Part shown: piece after piece, positions 57,388 to 63,901 of the stretch
How the letters are laid out: each line of letters opens with the position of its first letter
Position numbering within the stretch: position 1 is the first letter of the stretch
Made by a program: the position numbers and the translations under genes
Notes under the pieces: model-generated
Databases searched by the model: none
Seen by the model: only the letters and a program-made list of their open reading frames with translations
What the model was told of the DNA's origin: nothing
Assembly: GCA_000333855.2 (NCBI GenBank)
Contig: CM007343.1
Coordinates: 319,951-383,851, forward strand
Origin: Endotrypanum monterogeii
Lineage: Eukaryota; Euglenozoa; Kinetoplastea; Trypanosomatida; Trypanosomatidae
DNA: 63,901 nt
Reading direction: 5' to 3'

Positions 57388-58110
57388 AAGAGGGGCTGCC
57401 GAGGACGAAGAGAAATGCGCAGGTGCATTCGAGAGGAAGGCACACCGCTTCTCCAAATCCTTGGGGAATAAAAACTCGGCTTTTTGTTTGTTGTTGTTTC
57501 CGTTGTTGTTTTCGTTGTTGGAAGGGGTCAGTATGTTGTCGAGGGATGATTTTTCCTGTTAGCTGTCTTCTTAATTTTTTTTTGGGGGGGGCGCTGTGCG
57601 AGAGTTTATCATGTTTCCTATAGTAGCCTCGTCTCACCCTCCCTCTCCTGCCTTCGCCATCACCACCACCCCCTTTTGTTTCCCCAGAAAATGTTATCGT
57701 ACTCGTGTGTGGATGTAATCACTGCCGCATGCCCCTCGCGGGCACACAACTACACGTGTTTTGTTGTAGCTGCAGTGTGTTTATCCCATTCCCCCTGGAT
57801 GCAGCTGTCTCCTCTAATATGATTGCGTGGGGAAGACGGAAGAAGTAGAGCGAAGAGGGGAACGTCCGCGACACACAGAAACATACGCATAGACAGACAG
57901 ACACTAAGAAATCGAATAAGGGACACGGATATTTGTACCTGCTAACACGAAGACAGTGAGAGGGGGAGACGCAGACCTGGGATGCCCACACGCATCCAAA
58001 CACCAAACCACTACATATCGCCTTTGTTTGTGCACTGTTCCAATCGATTCTCCCTGTTCTTATGCGCGTCTGCATGAGTGCGCGCTTTAACATCCATCCA
58101 TATATACATA

Positions 58111-58143
58111 CTTTATATATACATATATATATATATATGTTTA

Positions 58144-58178
<35 letters not shown>
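58111..58178. repeat. (TA)n repeat cluster
   Basis: TA repeats with ACAT, GTTT and TGTA interruptions over nearly 70 bases. Confidence 0.85.
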
Positions 58179-58180
<2 letters not shown>

Positions 58181-58553
58181 CAATATTAATTTATATGGAG
58201 ACAAGAGGGGTGCAAAGCCCCAGTAGTAAAAAAAAAAAAACTGGAGCCTTGAGGTCAGAAACTGAGGATAAGAGGGTAGAAATAGCGGAAACAGTACAGG
58301 GGAGGGAAGGATGAAGGGCAGAGTTAAACACACGAAATATTAAAACGTGTGCATATCCCACCGCGCCCGCGCGCCAACGGGCCCTGCTGGCGATAACAGA
58401 AAGGGGGGTGCAATGAAAACAAGATGAATTACGGTGACAAGGCTGCAAGCGCAAACAAAAAAGAAACAGAGGGGGAGGACGTGATCCAAGAGACGGGCTC
58501 CGACAACCACTGCGAAAAATAAAAATAAAAAAATTACTATAAAAAACGATATA

Positions 58554-58586
58554 TGTGTGTATATATATATATATATGTGTGTGTAT
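58554..58586. repeat. Compound (TA)n(TG)n repeat
   Basis: TGTG, TA run, then TGTGTG. Confidence 0.8.
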
Positions 58587-59370
58587 AATACAGGAAACAA
58601 AAAGCAGCTGCAAGCATATAAAACATCGACAGCAATGCAGACAAGAGCAAGCGAACGGAAAAGCAGAACGACACTTGGAGGGAAGAGGTACTAGATGGGG
58701 GTGTAGACTGGAAAAGATAAAATGAGACGAGAAAAAAACACAAGGTGTTTGGCGAGGAGGAGGTAACATGAGGTGGGTGGAGGATAGTGAGGCCACCTAT
58801 CCTGCTGTACGCCAAGGTCTGTGTATTGAACTCCATCACATAACACCTCTTTCCCCACGGTTCTGGTACCACCAACACAGCTTGTCAAAGCGAAGACTCT
58901 CTAGGCACCCGATCAATCATATCAATGAAAAACAGGAAGAAAAATTAGAAAAGCAAACAAAAAAGGAAGGAGGATAACACACACACACACACACACACCG
59001 ACAGAGAAGCACAGTAACGGTAAGAGCAACGGGGATCACAAGCAGATGCGGTAGGTTGGGAAGAGAAAGGGAGTTTGTGGGTTTACCTCTGCGCTGGGAC
59101 TGTCTCTGGTTCCATAATGTGTTCTTTTTTTTTCAAGATTCATGACCATGTTTTTTTTTCTTTTTGCTTGCACCTCCTTTTCTACGAGTGAGTCGTAAAG
59201 GCAGGATTCTCTCTCCCCTTTCAGTTCTACTTACTTCCCCCATCCCACCGCTGTCAATTTTTTTTGTTCTTCACCGACTAGATGCCCCCACGCTGTCCTC
59301 TCTTTCTAGTAAGAGACGCTATCCGACTGGATGTACCGACATACATGTTTTCCATGGGGCCATCTCTCAC

Positions 59371-59371
<1 letters not shown>

Positions 59372-59404
<33 letters not shown>
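59372..59404. repeat. (GT)n microsatellite
   Basis: Uninterrupted GT repeat. Confidence 0.9.
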
Positions 59405-59405
<1 letters not shown>

Positions 59406-59620
59406 TACAGCCCTTCCGCATATCGTGCCGCCTTCCCTCCCCTCCCCTCCCCACACACTACGTACGCTGAGAACGAGCACAATCTTAGCACAGCATGTGC
59501 ATTCCTTTTGGGGGAAAAAGGAGCGATGGAGGAAGTGATGGGCAGGGGAGAAAAATGTAAGAGAACGATCCAGCACATGCAAGCACAACACGTTACTCAA
59601 AGGGAAGCACAGCGCAGAGA

Positions 59621-59648
59621 AATATATATATATATATATATATATATA
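59621..59648. repeat. (TA)n microsatellite
   Basis: Uninterrupted TA repeat. Confidence 0.9.
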
Positions 59649-60633
59649 CGTCTGTGGCGGGAGAAAAGACAATGTACTTGGAAGAATAAAAAAAAAAAGC
59701 ATTGACACCTACATAGGTATATACTTATCTACTCCCCACAGAAATAGGTATGCGGTACTCCATAAGGACATACTTCAGCCAGAATATAGTTGGCTGTCTC
59801 TTCAACATGGCCTGCCAGCCTGTGCATCCGTTAGATCAAAAAAAAAAAAACTTCGGCAAGTGGCCTGCACTGAAGACGTAGTGAGGGCCTAGGAAAGAGC
59901 GTCCTCTTTTTTTTTTTCTCCCCCCTCCCCCCCCCCATCATCGAAAATGAAAAGACATGCGCAGGGGGAAATACGGGGGAGGAGAAGGGGTGGGAGAGCA
60001 GACCGTGAAAAAAATGAGGAGAGAGAAGGGAAGAGAAAGAAGACATCCCAAGACAAAACCGAACGACGAAAAAAAAAATTTTTTTAGAAAAAAAAAGTGT
60101 GGGAGGGGAAAAAAAAGGAAAGGGAACGGGAGAGAGATGACTTTACCATCCCTCAAGAGGTTAACAACAAGAGCAGACGCGGTCGGCATTGAAGCAGGGG
60201 TCCCCCCCATACACACACACACACACACGCGCGCGCGAGCGAGCGAGCGCGCTCAAGTAAAAAAAAAAAGGAGAGAAGAATCCCAGTACTGAAGGACAAG
60301 ATCCCTGTTACTAAACAAGGCCAAAGATGACATAACATCCGAAAAAATGATGGGAGAATCCACCAAAAAAAAAAAACATACTTGATAGAGAACAAATCAC
60401 CTGGAGAGTGCATGTATGCCTCAGAACGAGGCAGTGGAGTATTTTTCTCTACTTTGAAGAGTCCAGTTGTATATGTACACGTGCGTGTACATATGTATTT
60501 ATGTGCAAAAAAGGAGAATAAGGGGATAATGCGCGGTCGTATCGTCATGGGCCCACCAGATCATAAAGCGTTTTTTTTTTTTCAATCCTGCGTTTGCAGC
60601 TGACATACAGGCAATTGTTCAACTGTTTTGGCG

Positions 60634-61821
60634 TCAGCGGCGCTGCACGTTGGGCACTCCGATTCGGGGAACCTTTCTGCTAATCTCCATCTTGATGAGC
60701 CCACGCGGCAGCATGCGCATAAAATAAAACACTACAGTTATGGTAACGCAGATGAAAATCAGACCCAGCAAAAATGCGCCCAAGGCAATGATGCCCCTGC
60801 ACGTAGCTTTGCACGCAAATATTTTCACTGGACCACCAACCGCCGTCGTGGCGACATGAGCTGTGTACGCCGAATCCGAGCTGCTCGGAAATAGAGCACT
60901 GATGTTCTCCGTGTTGATGGACAGCAGCCAGCTGGCATACTCGTCCGTGTCTAGGAAGCGGCCAGTCATGGCCATGGTGCCGGCACAGTTCGACACGGTA
61001 CTCACGAGGAGACCACCACTGCCGTCGCCAATGCTTTTCCGTGTCGGGTCCTCTGGGATCACAGCCGCATCATGGAACATCGGCGTGCAGACAAGGCGTC
61101 GCGAAGTAGTCATCACCGCGATCGCCTGTTCGACCGCTGCAATAAGCTCTAGACTGCTTCTTTGCAGAACTGTAGACCAGCTCGCTGGCGAGCCGCTGAA
61201 AAGCAGTCGCACAGCATACGTTACATTGTCTGTTAGAGGTATCTTGGTTAGGTCAGTGGCGTTTGGGTCATAAAAAAGCGCGTCGATCAATGTTACGGTA
61301 GTTGGTAGAAGTTCTTCAACCTCACTCAGTAAGCGCTGTTCGATGAGAATCGACACGGCAAGCTCTGTCGCGATCAAGTGAGTGCCCCGCAATCTATTTC
61401 CCAACTGCACTGGTGTGAGGGGGGCGCCCAACAACGGCTTGTAATCATACCAGATGAACATCGCAGATGCATTCACGGACAGATCCCTGACGGTCACCTC
61501 CACATCTGCACCAACCGTGTTTTGCAGGTCCAGCTCCAGTCCCAATTGCACAGCGGACTTCACTTCAGGACGCAGATTGGCGAGCATCAGGAATGTCTGC
61601 CAAAACAAAGTCGAGCCGCTCACAGCCGACACCATCGGCCACGACGGTTGGGCATACGCATACGTGACGTCAAGGGAAACGGGCAAGGAGAATGACTGGT
61701 CGGGGAGGGGCAGTAGGATTAATAACAGCAGCAGCAGTGGCAACAACAACAACCGATGCCGCTGCTGTGAATGAAGTGTCATAAGCCAAGAAAAACGTAT
61801 ATGTACAGCCGACGTATACAT
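60634..61821 (-). CDS. Type I membrane protein with cleavable signal peptide (395 residues)
   Basis: Not recognised as a named family. Residues 14-45 form a strong signal peptide: HSQQRHR followed by a run of Leu/Pro (LLLLPLLLLLLILLPLP). An ectodomain of about 300 residues follows, with several N-glycosylation sequons (NAS, NAT, NVT, NIS) and a handful of cysteines. One transmembrane helix (GIIALGAFLLGLIFICVTIT) leads to a short basic cytoplasmic tail (RRMLPRG-like, SRKVPRIGVPNVQRR). The product is therefore a secretory-pathway or cell-surface protein. ATGs at 61821 and 61782 are both usable; starting at the second gives a more ordinary signal peptide. A C/T tract at 61979-61955 with AG at 61945-61944 is the probable acceptor. 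No repeats or GPI signal are seen. Confidence 0.85.
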   Translation of the reverse strand: MYTSAVHIRFSWLMTLHSQQRHRLLLLPLLLLLLILLPLPDQSFSLPVSLDVTYAYAQPSWPMVSAVSGSTLFWQTFLMLANLRPEVKSAVQLGLELDLQNTVGADVEVTVRDLSVNASAMFIWYDYKPLLGAPLTPVQLGNRLRGTHLIATELAVSILIEQRLLSEVEELLPTTVTLIDALFYDPNATDLTKIPLTDNVTYAVRLLFSGSPASWSTVLQRSSLELIAAVEQAIAVMTTSRRLVCTPMFHDAAVIPEDPTRKSIGDGSGGLLVSTVSNCAGTMAMTGRFLDTDEYASWLLSINTENISALFPSSSDSAYTAHVATTAVGGPVKIFACKATCRGIIALGAFLLGLIFICVTITVVFYFMRMLPRGLIKMEISRKVPRIGVPNVQRR

Positions 61822-61943
61822 TTTTTTTTATTTTTTTTTTTTTCGTTAGGGGGGGGGGGGGGGGAGGGTGGGGGGCCAACGCTTCACTTCTTTGTTCGGC
61901 AAGTGGGGGTACGATGCCCAGCCCCTTTACCCCCAAGATACTT

Positions 61944-61979
61944 CTTTGTTTGTTCAGGAGGGAGAGGAGGGAATGGGGC
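61944..61979 (-). promoter_or_regulatory. Probable trans-splice acceptor for the 395-residue membrane protein
   Basis: Coding strand CCCATTCCCTCCTCTCCCTC, then an A-rich link to AAAG with AG at 61945-61944. A second, pure C run (61864-61849) lies downstream in the 5'UTR and has no AG before the ATG. Confidence 0.45.
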
Positions 61980-62317
61980 AACGAAGCAAGGAAAAGACAT
62001 GCATAGCCGCATGTTGATGTTCAAGGGGAGTAAAAAGACGGGGAGGGGCAGAAACAGATGCGAGTTAAATAGGCATGAAGACGATCAGCATGGAAGCGGA
62101 GAGCCCGCTGCGACACACAGATATAGCGGACTGAACGATCGGCGACGAGTGTAGCCCAATGGACACGCGCGAGGCTGTAGACGCGGGGATTGGGGAAGAG
62201 GAGACCAGCGCTTCCAGAACATGCCGACGGAAGAAAAGATGCACGAGTCGACCCGGAGCCAAGGCACATTGCTGATTTCTCTCCAGTCTCTTCTTTATTT
62301 TGTGGCTCATATGATTT

Positions 62318-62352
62318 CCCCGCCCCGCCCCGCCCCGCCCCCCCCCCCCTCC
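62318..62352. repeat. (CCCCG)n repeat followed by poly-C
   Basis: Four to five CCCCG units then about 13 C. On the minus strand this is a run of five or more G-tracts. Confidence 0.9.
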
Positions 62353-62515
62353 GGCGTTCGTCTGCCTATCACGGGGTGAGTGAACATACCGAATCGGGGG
62401 TGAACACAACAAAGACCACTCAAGAGGGAGGGAGAGAAAAGTAAGAATGGCAACGAGAAGGGAGGCAGGTGATATGCACGAACACAGAAAACGATTTCAG
62501 GCTGCCCTAGTCTTT

Positions 62516-62517
62516 TG

Positions 62518-62551
<34 letters not shown>
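62516..62551. repeat. Compound (TA)n(TG)n microsatellite
   Basis: TA run followed by (GT)n. Confidence 0.9.
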
Positions 62552-62754
62552 GTAGGGGGTAGAGGGGGGGGGAGCTCCTCCTCCTTTGCACCTCTCCCTG
62601 TGTGCCCACCACAACCGACTCTAAGAAGTGACTCGACTGTCGGAGAACGCAGACCACCACACCTCCCCCGCCCATCGCTCGTAATGAGATCGTTGGAATT
62701 GGGATTCTTTCGCGCAGCCGCTAGTAGTGATTCCTTTATCCCTTCCCATTCTTA

Positions 62755-63180
62755 GAGCCCCCTGTGGCGGGCTTCGCTATGGGTAGCCCACAGGTGTTGG
62801 GCATGCCCCACCTGTCCGCCCCCCTCCCCATCGCCCTGAGCAAATCGCTGCAACGATACCCCTCCTCAGTCATGTGTGAAGCACCTCCTCTCGCCACGAC
62901 ATCTCTCCGATGCCACTTAAGCACATGCCCCACACCCACGGTCTGAAGCTCCCAGAGTTGACCTTCTCTCCAGGTACGGCCCTCGAGGAGAGGAGGGAAG
63001 GGGGGAACGGACTTATCCCGTGTCTGTTGTCGGGTTTTCCCGTCTTTTTTCTTTCTCAATCATCAATGTCGCCCATCGTCACCGCCGCCTCGGCCGCAGC
63101 CTTCCGCAGCGATCAGCAAGAACATGGGCTTCACCTGCCCTCGCTACAGCAATGGTCATACTTACGGGAACGCGTTGCGG
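62755..63180 (-). mobile_element. Possible degenerate SIDER-like retroposon remnant
   Basis: A GC-rich, complex, non-coding island of about 430 bases among simple sequence. On the minus strand, blocks such as GTGGCGAGAGGAGGTGCTTC and GGCGGACAGGTGGGGCATGC look like sequence I associate with Leishmania intergenic SIDER2 elements. This is recollection, not alignment. Frames inside start with TTG or have no acceptor. Confidence 0.35.
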
Positions 63181-63333
63181 GAGATGAAGGGGAAAAGATG
63201 AGTGAGTAGGGTCTTTACATCTAGTTATCGAGTGCAGACTTCGTATTTTCAAATCGAAAAAAGGAGGGAGGGGGAGAGGAAGAGGTGAAGGTAGAGGAAG
63301 GATGAGTCTCCAGCAGTAATGCATTGATATCGC

Positions 63334-63513
63334 CTATTTGATAAAGTGAGCCCAGCTTCGTACAAATTGGGTACCTCGCCGGTAGCACTGCTTTGTAGGA
63401 CATCGGCTGTTCCTTCGCATCTCGGACAGCTCAATAATCTCGGAGCTCGCACCTCCCCGGATACGTGGCATCGCTGCCACACCACCACGTGAAGGTGGCG
63501 ATACCGTTCGCAT
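63334..63513 (-). CDS. Possible short protein (59 codons), uncertain
   Basis: An ATG-started frame at 63513 encodes a basic peptide ending CPTKQCYRRGTQFVRSWAHF plus IK. Upstream the coding strand has CATCTTCCTGATTTCGGCAG, a weak acceptor. Composition is not simple-sequence. No family is recognised and codon evidence is too short to judge; it may be spurious. Confidence 0.25.
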   Translation of the reverse strand: MRTVSPPSRGGVAAMPRIRGGASSEIIELSEMRRNSRCPTKQCYRRGTQFVRSWAHFIK

Positions 63514-63771
63514 ACAGCTGCGCTGGGAAATATTGCGAGGCACTAGCTCCTGCCGAAATCAGGAAGATGTGTCAAACATGCTACCGAAAGTTAGGCGATT
63601 TGCACATTTTTGGAGCCACAGAAATAAAAAAAAAACAGTAACAATAATACGAGCAACGAGTCAAGAGAACGCATTCAGCGCCACCTCTCCCCCCCCCATC
63701 CCCCATCAGTGGCACACATATACATTACTACCCCCGAGCATTGCTAGCCCAAAACAAGCAAAGCCCAGCGG

Positions 63772-63775
<4 letters not shown>

Positions 63776-63812
<37 letters not shown>
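63776..63812. repeat. (TA)n microsatellite
   Basis: Uninterrupted TA repeat close to the right edge. Confidence 0.9.
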
Positions 63813-63815
<3 letters not shown>

Positions 63816-63831
63816 CACACACTACTAACAC

Positions 63832-63895
63832 CGTACTACTAGTAGTACGTCGTGTCGACGACGACACACGTCGTCGTGTCGACAACTAACTTAAG
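63832..63895. repeat. Palindrome-rich terminal segment
   Basis: An 18-base perfect palindrome (63832-63849, centred on ACTAGT), two GTCGAC sites (63854-63859, 63878-63883), an 8-bp stem CGACGACG/CGTCGTCG with a 5-base loop (63856-63876), and CTTAAG (63890-63895). Confidence 0.85.
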
Positions 63896-63901
63896 TTTAA
63901 G

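Larger units (their letters stand above)
57073..60633. other. Gene-poor spacer, about 3.6 kb, upstream of the 110-residue gene
   Basis: No supportable gene. Rich in simple sequence: an AC/AG block (57345-57387), TA-rich clusters (58111-58178, 58554-58586), CA (58976-58999), GT (59372-59404), TA (59621-59648), and many A/T homopolymers. Frames of 194-204 codons on the minus strand start with GTG or run through these repeats. It probably contains the long 3'UTR of the membrane protein gene on its right. Confidence 0.65.
61822..63901. other. Right-end region without a firm gene
   Basis: Contains a long G/C homopolymer (61849-61875), a CCCCG repeat (62318-62352), a TA-to-TG repeat (62516-62551), a GC-rich complex island (62755-63180), a possible 59-codon frame (63334-63513), a TA run (63776-63812) and a palindrome-rich terminus (63832-63895). 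Confidence 0.65.

Noticed and set aside
57719..58333. 204-codon minus frame
   Set aside because: Begins with GTG and translates a TA repeat as Tyr-Ile; no domain.
62736..63059. 107-codon minus frame in the right-end GC-rich island
   Set aside because: Begins with TTG and shows no acceptor; the island reads better as a degenerate repeat.

Overview
The window looks like nuclear DNA of a trypanosomatid, most like Leishmania or a close relative. All 14 convincing protein genes lie on the minus strand with no introns, as in a kinetoplastid polycistronic unit. Most are preceded on the coding strand by a long C/T tract and an AG, the expected trans-splicing acceptor layout. Products and families also fit (an IP3-receptor Ca2+ channel, mitochondrial-type presequences, many kinetoplastid-style hypothetical proteins). 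A little over half of the window is coding. The spacers are rich in homopolymers, TA/CA/GT microsatellites and C/T tracts. Species cannot be fixed from sequence alone.

Transcription order runs from the right edge to the left. 61.8-60.6 kb: type I membrane protein with signal peptide. 57.1-56.7 kb: small 110-residue protein with an upstream ORF that overlaps its start. 55.0-50.4 kb: large SOS1-like Na+/H+ exchanger with a degenerate cyclic-nucleotide-binding-like tail. 49.0-47.6 kb: SET/MYND protein. 46.7-45.1 kb: D-2-hydroxyglutarate dehydrogenase. 44.2-43.1 kb: single-span, probably mitochondrial membrane protein. 42.3-39.7 kb: second, larger SET/MYND protein. 38.0-35.5 kb: DUF676/ROG1-type serine esterase. 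30.9-26.7 kb: 1,406-residue protein, disordered in its first two thirds. 25.5-25.1 kb: small basic, probably mitochondrial protein. 23.7-22.7 kb and 20.2-17.9 kb: a pair of proteins that I read as divergent paralogues built from an alternating A-B-A-B-A-B-A repeat. 15.6-14.0 kb: EngB-family GTPase. 11.8-0.1 kb: giant IP3 receptor.

At least five products (EngB GTPase, the two repeat proteins, the 124-residue protein, D-2-hydroxyglutarate dehydrogenase) have N-termini compatible with mitochondrial import. In trypanosomatids neighbouring genes of one unit are generally not functionally grouped, so adjacency alone is weak evidence. The exception is the repeat-protein pair, where adjacency plus shared architecture suggests an old tandem duplication.

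Several open frames extend upstream through the splice-acceptor tract and begin with TTG or GTG. In those cases I moved the start to the first in-frame ATG, downstream of the acceptor where one could be located. No tRNA, rRNA, snRNA, CRISPR array or intact transposon was recognised. Two GC-rich spacer islands (16.43-16.87 kb and 62.76-63.18 kb) may be remnants of SIDER-like retroposons, from recollection only. The strongest candidate for something undescribed is the A/B repeat protein pair.
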